Below are positions 17,087 through 24,631 of a stretch of DNA of 33,826 nucleotides, in pieces; within the stretch, counting starts at the first letter, position 1; each line of letters opens with the position of its first letter. A model generated the notes under the pieces. The model had not been told where the DNA came from and made no database searches. It worked only from the letters and a program-made list of their open reading frames with translations. Made by a program: the position numbers and the translations under genes. This DNA is from Deltaproteobacteria bacterium. GTDB lineage: Bacteria; Desulfobacterota; Syntrophia; Syntrophales; Smithellaceae. The stretch is from the NCBI GenBank assembly GCA_022703375.1, contig JAKLDS010000023.1:1-33826 (forward strand), read 5' to 3'.

Positions 17087-18883
17087 TCAGCCGGAATTTT
17101 TGCGGCGGTTAAGTTCGCTGTGGTAGGAAGCAATCAAATCGCCGTATCGTAAAACACCCAGCACCTTATTGGCATCATCGGGGCTGACCACCAGCAGTTC
17201 CTCCGCTTTAGTATCCATGAATTTGATGAGAGCGTTGTAGAAATTGTCATCCGGCGATATCGTCTGCGCCGGTACCATCATGTCGGCGGCGATAATCAAA
17301 TCTTCCAGCCCGTGTGCAAAGACAATGGACCGGGCATGCTCCCAGTTAAGCGCGCCGATCAGCGAATGGTTTTCATCATAAACGGGGAAGCATTTGGTAT
17401 GGGATGCGGCAAATATATTTTTCAGTTGCCCGTAAGTGGTGTTTTTCTGAATGGAGAGAACATCTTCCGGCTGGTAAAAATCCTTCACCAGTGTTTCTGC
17501 AAAGATATTAATGGTGAAATCGGCCGTATGAGCGGGCGATTGTAGTTTGCTTTGAACCTGATTTATGAAAATGGAATGTTTTTTCATGAACAGGATGGCG
17601 ATGATGGAAACAAGCATCAGGGGGGCGATAAGCCCGTAACCACGAGTCATTTCCGAGCACATCAGCAATGTGCCGATGGGAGCATTGGCCACTCCGGCAA
17701 AAAATGACGACATGCCGACAACGACATAAGCGCCGGGATGCGTGACTATTTCCGGGAAAAAATAATTAGCCGAGAAGCCTACCGCGCCGCCAATCATGCC
17801 GCCGATAAAAAGAGTCGGTCCGAAAATGCCACCGGAACCGCCGGAGGAAATAGTAAAGCTGGTGGCTATAATCTTCATCAGCACCAGGGCAATCATCAAT
17901 CCGATGCCCATTTTGCCCAGGATGGCCAATTGAATCCATTCCCAGCCGTCGCCATAAACCTGCGGAAACATCAGGCCGATAAAACCGACAATCAATCCGC
18001 CGATTGCCGGTTTGTAATACAGAGGTATTTTCCAGGGTGTGAAAATCCGGTCTTTCACGCCGTGAAACACCTTAATGAAAAATATGCCGGCGGGAATGCT
18101 GATGATGCCGAGGATGACATAAAAAATGAGCTCCCGCGGATCGGAAAATGTGTATTGAGGAAAAAAGAAAATCGGGCTGTTGCCGAATATGGAAGTAAAA
18201 ATTATATAGGCGGTAATCGAGCTGACAACTGTCGGCACGAGGGCTTCCGTTTCCCAATCCTCCTTGTATAATATTTCGATCGAAGTAAGCGCGCCGCCCA
18301 GCGGAGCGCGGAATATCGCGGAAAGACCTCCCGCGCAGCCGGCCACAAGAAGAATTCTTCTTTCTTTATCGTTCAATTTTAATATGCGCGCGACCGCGGA
18401 ACCGATACCGGCGCCGATCTGGGCAATCGGCCCCTGTCGGCCGCCGCTGCCGCCCGTGGCGAGCGTCAGAAGGGAAACGATTGCTTTGACGAAAGGGACG
18501 CGCGCGCGGATTTGCCCTTTTTTGTTGTGAAAGGCGTCAATCATCGCATCTGTTCCGGCTCCGGCGGTTTCCGGTGCAAAGCGATAAACTATCCAGCCGC
18601 TTAATAAACCGCCGCAGGCCGGCAGAAGGAAGAAAACAAACGGCCGGAAATCAAAATGGGCGCCTGCGGAAAATAATTGTTCTCCTGCGGGTGCCGGAAC
18701 AGCGTAACCGGCCAGCAGATGCAGACAAAGATGACGGCCAAGATGAAGCAGATAATAAAATCCGGCGGCAGCCAGTCCGGAAAATATTCCCACCAGGAGG
18801 CCGAAGACAAGCCAGCGGGTAATGTTTTGAAAAAGAATATTTTGCAGCCGGCCGCCGGCAATTTTCAGTTTTTTTACCACCAT
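17087..18883 (-). CDS. ClC-family chloride channel with C-terminal CBS domains
   Basis: A 598-residue protein. The ClC membrane domain spans about residues 15-445 and contains GGSGGRQGPIAQIG, GCAGGLSAIFRAPLGGALTSIE and SGGSGGIFGPTLFIGGMIGG. A cytoplasmic pair of CBS domains follows (about 465-590, for example TYGQLKNIFAASHTKCFPVYDENHSLIGALNW and AEELLVVSPDD). At the gating position GREGP the glutamate is glutamine (GRQGP). The position equivalent to the inner proton glutamate of E. coli ClC-ec1 is isoleucine (SIEIL). Established ClC biochemistry links both glutamates to Cl-/H+ exchange, so I infer a passive anion channel rather than an antiporter. CBS domains suggest control by adenine nucleotides. 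It converges with hemB and diverges from ahbD. Confidence 0.9.
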   Translation of the reverse strand: MVVKKLKIAGGRLQNILFQNITRWLVFGLLVGIFSGLAAAGFYYLLHLGRHLCLHLLAGYAVPAPAGEQLFSAGAHFDFRPFVFFLLPACGGLLSGWIVYRFAPETAGAGTDAMIDAFHNKKGQIRARVPFVKAIVSLLTLATGGSGGRQGPIAQIGAGIGSAVARILKLNDKERRILLVAGCAGGLSAIFRAPLGGALTSIEILYKEDWETEALVPTVVSSITAYIIFTSIFGNSPIFFFPQYTFSDPRELIFYVILGIISIPAGIFFIKVFHGVKDRIFTPWKIPLYYKPAIGGLIVGFIGLMFPQVYGDGWEWIQLAILGKMGIGLMIALVLMKIIATSFTISSGGSGGIFGPTLFIGGMIGGAVGFSANYFFPEIVTHPGAYVVVGMSSFFAGVANAPIGTLLMCSEMTRGYGLIAPLMLVSIIAILFMKKHSIFINQVQSKLQSPAHTADFTINIFAETLVKDFYQPEDVLSIQKNTTYGQLKNIFAASHTKCFPVYDENHSLIGALNWEHARSIVFAHGLEDLIIAADMMVPAQTISPDDNFYNALIKFMDTKAEELLVVSPDDANKVLGVLRYGDLIASYHSELNRRKNSG

Positions 18884-18933
18884 TTAAAAATCCGTTTTTA
18901 CAGGATATCATTGAAAAAACGTTTTATTGATAA

Positions 18934-19040
18934 ACCGATTTATTTATTTATGCAAATAAAAATTCATCTCCTTGCAATCACTGGAAAAATATGTTTTGTA
19001 AATATCATAATCAGTAATCTACCGATTAATTTATGCAATA
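18934..19040. repeat. Imperfect direct repeat in the clc-ahbD divergent spacer
   Basis: ACCGATTTATTTATTTATGC (18934-18953, followed by AAATA) and ACCGATTAATTTATGCAATA (19021-19040) share ACCGATT and ATTTATGCAA, 87 bases apart, in the AT-rich spacer between divergent clc and ahbD. It may be an operator pair or a chance AT-rich similarity. No convincing -35/-10 pair was found in this spacer. Confidence 0.4.
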
Positions 19041-19050
19041 AGGAATTTTA

Positions 19051-20277
19051 ATGACGAAAATTAAAGATTTCCCGGAAATAATTTATCAGGAATGCGAAGC
19101 TAAATCGCCCCGAACATTAGATGCCGGTTTACGGATGGTGGCCTGGGAAGTGACGCGCAGCTGTAATCTGAATTGCGGCCACTGCCGGGCCGCAGCGGAT
19201 TGCGGGCCCTATCAGGGAGAATTGCTGACCAAAAAATGTTTCCATCTGCTCAATGAAATTGCCGCTTTTGCCAAGCCGGTAATCATTCTGACCGGAGGCG
19301 AGCCGCTCTTGCGGACGGATATTTATGACATCGCCAGCTACGGTACCAGTAAAGGGCTACGCATGGTGCTGGCGACCAACGGCCTGCTTGTTGATGATAA
19401 GGCGGCGCGCCATCTGAAGGCGAGCGGTATTAAAAGAGTCAGTATCAGCCTGGACGGCAAAGATGCGCAAAGCCACGATACTTTCCGGGGGCAGACGGGA
19501 GCCTTTGCCGGAGCGTTGAAAGGCATTGCATCATTGAAAAACACCGGTTTGGAATTTCAAATCAATACCACCGTAACTGCCGCCAATCTTCATCAGGTGA
19601 AGGATATTATGGAATTAGCCGTAAATATGGGAGCTGCGGCGCATCATATTTTTTTGCTTGTCCCCACCGGGCGCGGCCGTGATCTGGCAAAACAGGCGAT
19701 AACAGCCAAAGAATATGAAGAAACACTGCATTGGTTTTATAACGAAAGCCTGACGAGCCCGATACAATTGAAGGCGACCTGCGCCCCGCACTATTTCCGC
19801 ATTCTTCATCAGCAGAAAGAAAAAAAATCAAAACAATTAACTGATAATATTAGTACCAATTCATATTCAACAGGATACCGCGACGGCAAGGAAGAGGCGA
19901 CGCAGTCGTATAGTAACATACGTCGAGGAGCCGATGGCGATGCCAACAATGGTAGCCGAATGAAGACGAGTTGGTATAGCGAGTCTACCCGCGGTTGCTT
20001 AGGCGGCATTTCCTTCTGTTTCATTTCCCATATCGGACAGGTGCAGCCCTGCGGCTATCTTGAGGTTGACTGTGGCAATGTACAAAGACAGAGTTTCCGC
20101 CATATCTGGGAAACTTCCGAGGTCCTGAGAAACCTGCGTGATTTGAATAATTACAAAGGCAAATGCGGCCGGTGTGAATTCAGCAAAGTCTGCGGCGGCT
20201 GCCGCGCGAGGGCATATGAAGCAACGGGGGATTATCTGGCGGAGGAGCCGTTGTGTCTTTATGAACCGGGCCGTTGA
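19051..20277 (+). CDS. ahbD: Heme b synthase (Fe-coproporphyrin III to heme), radical SAM, with repeat insertion
   Basis: A 408-residue radical-SAM/SPASM enzyme converting the two propionates of Fe-coproporphyrin III to vinyls, the last step of the siroheme-dependent heme route. The core motif LRMVAWEVTRSCNLNCGHCR holds Cys38, Cys42 and Cys45. ILTGGEPLLRTDIYDIA, VSISLDGKDAQSHDTFRG and HIFLLVPTGRGRDLA follow. The auxiliary cluster region includes Cys316 in TRGCLGGISFCFISH, then VQPCGYLE, CGRC and VCGGCRARAYEATGDYLAEEPLC. Between HQQKEKKSK and TRGC the protein is longer than the family usually is. That stretch (about residues 268-309) is encoded by an inverted-repeat DNA element. SD AAGGA precedes ATG 19051. 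The stop codon lies in the arm of another palindromic repeat. Confidence 0.92.
   Translation: MTKIKDFPEIIYQECEAKSPRTLDAGLRMVAWEVTRSCNLNCGHCRAAADCGPYQGELLTKKCFHLLNEIAAFAKPVIILTGGEPLLRTDIYDIASYGTSKGLRMVLATNGLLVDDKAARHLKASGIKRVSISLDGKDAQSHDTFRGQTGAFAGALKGIASLKNTGLEFQINTTVTAANLHQVKDIMELAVNMGAAAHHIFLLVPTGRGRDLAKQAITAKEYEETLHWFYNESLTSPIQLKATCAPHYFRILHQQKEKKSKQLTDNISTNSYSTGYRDGKEEATQSYSNIRRGADGDANNGSRMKTSWYSESTRGCLGGISFCFISHIGQVQPCGYLEVDCGNVQRQSFRHIWETSEVLRNLRDLNNYKGKCGRCEFSKVCGGCRARAYEATGDYLAEEPLCLYEPGR
19854..19977. repeat. Palindromic repeat-like element inserted in frame in ahbD
   Basis: The ends are imperfect inverted repeats: TACCAATTCATATTCAACAG from 19854 and, on the opposite strand from 19976, TACCAACTCGTCTTCATTCG. 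A central hairpin CGTAT-AGTAAC-ATACG is at 19907-19922. The encoded segment is hydrophilic and low in conserved residues (STGYRDGKEEATQSYSNIRR), unlike the surrounding enzyme. The exact boundaries and any target duplication cannot be fixed without an uninterrupted homologue. Confidence 0.65.
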
Positions 20278-20468
20278 AAAGCACAGATCTTCGTTGTTGC
20301 GCCGCGAATCCCGTCGCTCAACGTATTAAACTATACGCTTCGCGACGTGCTTCTTGCGCGCCTGGAATTTCAGCGCTTTTGAACGGCCTGAGAATGAGGA
20401 GTGTGAACCACGCACGCCTGGCATTTGGGCATTCCGTATCGCGTACGGGACAAGCTTTTGAACGGCCT
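20269..20468. repeat. Palindromic intergenic repeat, copy 2, with extra right arm
   Basis: Left arm GGCCGTTGAAAAGC (20269-20282) is inverted relative to GCTTTTGAACGGCC (20375-20388), matching at 13 of 14 positions. A second right arm GCTTTTGAACGGCCT lies at 20454-20468, after a small hairpin CCGTA-TCGCG-TACGG. An imperfect inner stem pairs CGTCGCTCAACGTA with TACGCTTCGCGACG. The general plan (arm, GTTGCGC, central stem, GCGC, arm) matches copy 1. The space to the next gene at 20500 holds nothing else that I can identify. Confidence 0.7.
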
Positions 20469-20499
20469 CAGTTATTTGTTAGTAAGAATTTTTTAGGTT

Positions 20500-20946
20500 A
20501 TGGACGATATTGACAAAAAAATATTAAACCTTCTGCAGAAGGAATTTCCGCTGGTTGAAGAGCCTTATCTCGCTGTGGCCGGCAAATGCGGCATCAGCGA
20601 GGATGAGGTAATCAGCCGTGTCCAAAAACTTAAAAAGGAAGGCGTTATCCGGCGCATTGGAGCGGTGTTTGACGGCAATAAACTGGGAAGAGTAAGCACG
20701 CTCTGCGCGGCGCGGGTGCCTGAGGAAAAGCTCGATGAATTCGTAAAAGTTGTTAATGCTAATCCCTGTGTGACGCATAATTACCGGAGAAACCATGAAT
20801 ACAATGTCTGGTTTACCTGCAGCGCGGAAACCGACAACGGTATTGATGAATTTCTCAGTTTGCTGAAAACGCAGACAGACGTTGATGAGATTCTCGATAT
20901 GCGGGCGGTAAGGACTTTTAAAATTAATGCATCGTTTAGTTTATAA
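20500..20946 (+). CDS. ahbA/ahbB: Siroheme decarboxylase subunit, AhbA/AhbB family (Lrp/AsnC-like)
   Basis: A 148-residue protein with an N-terminal HTH-like domain (MDDIDKKILNLLQKEFPLVEEPY, ISEDEVISRVQKLKKEGVIRRIGAVFD) and a C-terminal ferredoxin-like domain. The family signature VTHNYRRNHEYNVWFT is present. Although Lrp-like, this group forms the AhbAB complex that removes the C12 and C18 acetate carboxyls of siroheme to give 12,18-didecarboxysiroheme. STLCAARVP leans towards AhbA, but I cannot separate AhbA from AhbB with certainty. The usual second subunit is not adjacent or elsewhere in the window. It follows ahbD after a repeat-filled spacer and ends 23 bases before the Yip1 gene. Confidence 0.88.
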   Translation: MDDIDKKILNLLQKEFPLVEEPYLAVAGKCGISEDEVISRVQKLKKEGVIRRIGAVFDGNKLGRVSTLCAARVPEEKLDEFVKVVNANPCVTHNYRRNHEYNVWFTCSAETDNGIDEFLSLLKTQTDVDEILDMRAVRTFKINASFSL

Positions 20947-20969
20947 TCTACTAAAGGAGGGAAAGAAAA

Positions 20970-21680
20970 ATGGCGGAAACTGATATTGATTTCGCGGCAA
21001 TACCACAGACGGCAATCAGAGTAGTGACCAAACCGGCGGTTTTTTTCAAAGAAATGCCCAAAACAGGCGGTTTTGTTCAACCGCTTATTTTTGCTGCCGT
21101 TATGGGCGTTGTAGCGGGGATTATTTATGCCATTGCCGGCATTATCGGTTTGGGATACATGAGCGCCGGTGTTGGGAGCAGTTTGTTGATGATTATTTAT
21201 ATGCCTATTGGCGCGGTCATCGGCAGTTTCATCGGAGCGGCAATAATATTTATCATTTGGAAACTGATGGGTTCGCAGGAAAATTTAGAAACTTCTTATC
21301 GCTGCACTGCTTATCTGATGTCCCTGGCACCGCTTGTGGCAATCATTGGTTTGATTCCTTATGCCGGTGGAATTATTAATATGGCAATTTATGTTTATTA
21401 TCTGGTTATTGCCAGTGTACAGGTTCATAATATTCCTGTAAATAAAGCCTGGCTCGTTTTCGCTATCATCGGCTTAATACTTGCTTTACTGACGGTTCGG
21501 GCGGAGTATTCAGCAAGGAATATGTCTTCAGCTGCTGAACAATGGCGGAAGGCGGGGGAAGAAACAGCTAAAGCTGTGGAGAAATCTTCCCGGGAAATGC
21601 AAAAACAAGCGGAAGAAATCGCCAAACAGTTGCAAAAACAGGCCGATGAAGCAAGAAGACATGCTGAGCGGAACAAATAA
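20970..21680 (+). CDS. Yip1-family membrane protein with charged helical tail
   Basis: A 236-residue protein. It begins with a soluble segment (about residues 1-30, TKPAVFFKEMPKTGG), which is the usual entry of Yip1-domain proteins. About five membrane helices follow (residues 31-175), then a highly charged Gln/Lys/Glu/Ala tail of about 55 residues (EKSSREMQKQAEEIAKQLQK) likely to form a coiled coil. The function in bacteria is unknown. A near-perfect Shine-Dalgarno AAAGGAGG (20953-20960) sits nine bases before ATG 20970, suggesting strong translation. It is probably co-transcribed with the siroheme decarboxylase gene, but no functional link is evident. Confidence 0.8.
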   Translation: MAETDIDFAAIPQTAIRVVTKPAVFFKEMPKTGGFVQPLIFAAVMGVVAGIIYAIAGIIGLGYMSAGVGSSLLMIIYMPIGAVIGSFIGAAIIFIIWKLMGSQENLETSYRCTAYLMSLAPLVAIIGLIPYAGGIINMAIYVYYLVIASVQVHNIPVNKAWLVFAIIGLILALLTVRAEYSARNMSSAAEQWRKAGEETAKAVEKSSREMQKQAEEIAKQLQKQADEARRHAERNK

Positions 21681-21818
21681 CATCAATTATTGAAAAGCTG
21701 ACATCCGGATTTATCAGGTCTGCTCAATCTCTACCCTCTCGGAGAATAAGTTAAGCAACCGGCATTGTGATGAATGGTTATCTTCTGCCCAATGGATAAT
21801 GATCTGAAGGAATATATA

Positions 21819-24533
21819 ATGGTTACTGAAAATAGCGATTCTAATGCAAAACAGGGATTGCCCAGGAGATCTCCCGTATTTGCCCTGATTGACGGCAGCA
21901 ATTATGTTTATCGCGCGTTTTACGCGGTGCCGCTTCTGACCAACTCCAAAGGCTTTCCCACCAATGCCATCTATGGTTTTACCAATATGCTTCTGAAGCT
22001 GCTGCGTGATTTGCAGCCGGATTATATTGCCGTTACATTCGATTTGAAGGGCGCGACCATCCGTCATGAAGAATTTGCCGATTATAAGGCGACGCGCAAA
22101 CCGATGCCGGATGACCTTATCCCGCAGATATCATTTATCAAGGATGTTGTTCGCGGTCTGTCCATTACAATTTTGGAAAAGCAGGGCGTGGAAGCGGACG
22201 ATATTATCGGAACGCTGGCGCAAAAGGCCGGCGGCCGGGGCTGGAAGACAATAGTTGTGTCCGGCGACAAGGATTTAATGCAACTGGTGGATGAGAATGT
22301 CACCATGATGGACACAATGAAGGATAAAACCTATGATGTGGCCGCGGTCAAAGAGAAATTCGGCGTCGGTCCCGACAAAGTGGCGGAAATTCTGGGGCTG
22401 ATGGGCGATACGTCCGACAATATTCCGGGCGTGCCGGGCATCGGACCGAAAACAGCGCAGCGGCTGATTGAAGAGTATGGCACTGTGGAAAACGTTTTGC
22501 AAAATGCCGATAAACTGAGAAATCTCAAAATGCGGCAGAACATCAGCCAGCATGCCGGACAGGCGAGGCTGAGCCGCCAGCTCGCGCTTATTCGCAGAGA
22601 TATCGAAATTGATTTCCATCTGGAGGACGCTGCCGCCAAATCTCCCGATAAAGAACTGCTGACAAAGCTCTTCAGTGAGTTTGAATTTTCTTCTCTCCTG
22701 CAGGAATTGAAAAAAGGCGAAGAGCCTACAGAGAAAAGAGAGTATCCGGTTGTGCTGGACAGGGAAGCTCTGGCGCGGCTGGTGGCGGGATGGCTAAACG
22801 AAAAAGAAATATTTCTGGAGTTTGTCTGGGAGAAAAATCCACCGACGGATTTAGTGGGCATAGCCATTGGCGCCGGTAATGAAGCAGCCTATATTCCTCT
22901 GGGGCATAACAATCCGCAGGCGCCCCTGCAATTGATGCCGGAGGATGTCTTTGCCGATTTATTGCCGCTGTTGACCAGCAGCCATATAAAAAAATACTCG
23001 CACGATGTAAAAAACACTCTGGTCAACATTAAACAGTGGGCCGGAGAACTGGAACAAGATAGCGGCTGGTATGATGTAATGCTGGCGGCTTACCTGCTTA
23101 ATCCCTCCCGCCATTCTTATGAGCTCGCCGAACTTACCTGGGAATATCTGCATGAACAGGTTGATATGCAGCAGGATGTTGCGGGCGGCAAAGGAAAAGC
23201 TTATCCGATGAGCTTTATTCCCGTGGAAAAAATGGCAGCCTACGCGGGAGCGCGCGCCCGCGCCGCCCTCGGCCTTTATCCGGTTTTGTTTGCGAAAATG
23301 AAAGAAATCGGCGCGGCTGAATTATTCAGCAAAGTGGAGATGCCGCTGCTGCATGTTCTGGCGGAGATGGAGAAAAAAGGAGTGCTGGTGGACACCGTTC
23401 TTTTAAAACAAATGTCGGAGGAACTGGGCACGCTTTTATCCATTTCCGAAGAAAAGATATTCCGGCTGGCCGGTGAAAAATTCAACATCAATTCTCCTAA
23501 ACAATTGCAGACCATTTTATTTGAAAAGCTCAAACTGCCCACCGGCAAAAAGACAAAAGAAGGCTACTCCACTGATGTGGATGTCCTGACGGAGCTGGCG
23601 CGCGGTCACGAGCTGCCGGCGGAAATTCTGGCCTACCGCAGCCTCAGCAAACTTAAATCAACCTACATTGACGCGCTGCCGGTGCTGATTAATCCCAGAA
23701 CCGGACGCATCCATACTTCATACAATCAAACAGTGACGGCCACCGGCCGGCTCTCCAGCAGCAATCCCAATTTGCAGAACATTCCGATTCGCACGCTGGA
23801 AGGCAAAAGAATCCGTCAGGCGTTTATCACCGCGCCGGGCTCGCTGCTTGTTTCCGCCGATTATTCGCAAATCGAGCTGCGCGTACTGGCGCATTTATCC
23901 GAAGATGAAGCGCTCATTGCCGCCTTCGCTTCAGGCGAGGATATTCACAGCCGCACGGCGTCGGATATTTTCGGAGTTTTTCCGGAAATGGTTAACGCCG
24001 ATATGCGCCGTCAGGCCAAAGTCATCAACTTCGGCATTCTTTACGGGATGAGCGCGTTTGGCCTGGCCAAAGAGTTGGGTGTCAATCAGAAAATCGCGCA
24101 GGCCTATATTGAAGGCTATTTCCAGCGCTATAAAAAAGTCCGTTCTTATCTGGATGGCATATTGCAAGGAGCAAGGCGTGACGGCTTTGTCTGCACGCTT
24201 TTGAACCGCCGCCGCTATCTGCCGGAGCTGAAAAGCCCGGTGGCCATGGTGCGGCAATTTGCCGAACGCATGGCGATTAACACTCCCATTCAGGGGACGG
24301 CTGCCGATTTAATCAAAGTGGCGATGGTTAACATCGCCCATCTGCTCAGGGAAAAGAAACTGGCCGCTCGTCTGATTATGCAGGTGCATGATGAACTTGT
24401 CGTGGAAGCGCCGGAAAAAGAGAAGGATGAGGTAATGACGCTCGTAAAAAAGGAAATGGAAGAAGTAATCAAACTGAGGGTGCCGCTGCTAGTGGAGATT
24501 GCTTCAGGCAAGAACTGGGACGAAGCCCACTGA
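21819..24533 (+). CDS. polA: DNA polymerase I
   Basis: A 904-residue family A polymerase. Residues about 20-300 are the 5'-3' exonuclease (LIDGSNYVYRAFYA, ADDIIGTLA, VSGDKDLMQLV, GDTSDNIPGVPGIGPKTA). Residues about 310-500 are a 3'-5' exonuclease-like domain lacking the metal ligands: the DTE motif position reads LEFVWEK. The polymerase domain has motif A with Asp681 (DYSQIELRVLAH), motif B RRQAKVINFGILYGMSAFG and motif C with Asp858 (QVHDELVVE). It acts in Okazaki fragment processing and repair. ATG 21819 is preferred (GAAGGA at 21806-21811); ATG 21774 would add 15 poorly conserved residues. A palindromic repeat follows directly after the stop, before convergent ccsA. Confidence 0.96.
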   Translation: MVTENSDSNAKQGLPRRSPVFALIDGSNYVYRAFYAVPLLTNSKGFPTNAIYGFTNMLLKLLRDLQPDYIAVTFDLKGATIRHEEFADYKATRKPMPDDLIPQISFIKDVVRGLSITILEKQGVEADDIIGTLAQKAGGRGWKTIVVSGDKDLMQLVDENVTMMDTMKDKTYDVAAVKEKFGVGPDKVAEILGLMGDTSDNIPGVPGIGPKTAQRLIEEYGTVENVLQNADKLRNLKMRQNISQHAGQARLSRQLALIRRDIEIDFHLEDAAAKSPDKELLTKLFSEFEFSSLLQELKKGEEPTEKREYPVVLDREALARLVAGWLNEKEIFLEFVWEKNPPTDLVGIAIGAGNEAAYIPLGHNNPQAPLQLMPEDVFADLLPLLTSSHIKKYSHDVKNTLVNIKQWAGELEQDSGWYDVMLAAYLLNPSRHSYELAELTWEYLHEQVDMQQDVAGGKGKAYPMSFIPVEKMAAYAGARARAALGLYPVLFAKMKEIGAAELFSKVEMPLLHVLAEMEKKGVLVDTVLLKQMSEELGTLLSISEEKIFRLAGEKFNINSPKQLQTILFEKLKLPTGKKTKEGYSTDVDVLTELARGHELPAEILAYRSLSKLKSTYIDALPVLINPRTGRIHTSYNQTVTATGRLSSSNPNLQNIPIRTLEGKRIRQAFITAPGSLLVSADYSQIELRVLAHLSEDEALIAAFASGEDIHSRTASDIFGVFPEMVNADMRRQAKVINFGILYGMSAFGLAKELGVNQKIAQAYIEGYFQRYKKVRSYLDGILQGARRDGFVCTLLNRRRYLPELKSPVAMVRQFAERMAINTPIQGTAADLIKVAMVNIAHLLREKKLAARLIMQVHDELVVEAPEKEKDEVMTLVKKEMEEVIKLRVPLLVEIASGKNWDEAH

Positions 24534-24534
24534 C

Positions 24535-24630
24535 GGTTGTTGAAAAACATTCATATGCTGCGTTGTGCTTCACGTGTCGGCGTTGCGGCGTACGCCGTTC
24601 TGCCGCGGCTGAGAAGTGCTCAGTTGAACT
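24535..24630. repeat. Palindromic intergenic repeat, copy 3 (degenerate)
   Basis: It fills the space between the polA and ccsA stop codons. It shares CATATGCTGCGTTG (24552-24565) with copy 1 (2706-2719), and has the central palindrome CGGCGTACGCCG (24586-24597) in place of the copy 1 hairpin. The outer arms are decayed. It may still form a hairpin and help end transcription of both convergent genes. Confidence 0.6.
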
Positions 24631-24631
24631 A

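Noticed and set aside
20500-20946. Lrp/AsnC-type transcription regulator
   Set aside because: The HNYRRNHEYNVWFT signature and the neighbouring ahbD point to siroheme decarboxylase, a known offshoot of the Lrp fold.
21690-21717. TTGAAA and TATCAG as a polA promoter
   Set aside because: The -10 is weak (four of six) and the position offers no independent support.
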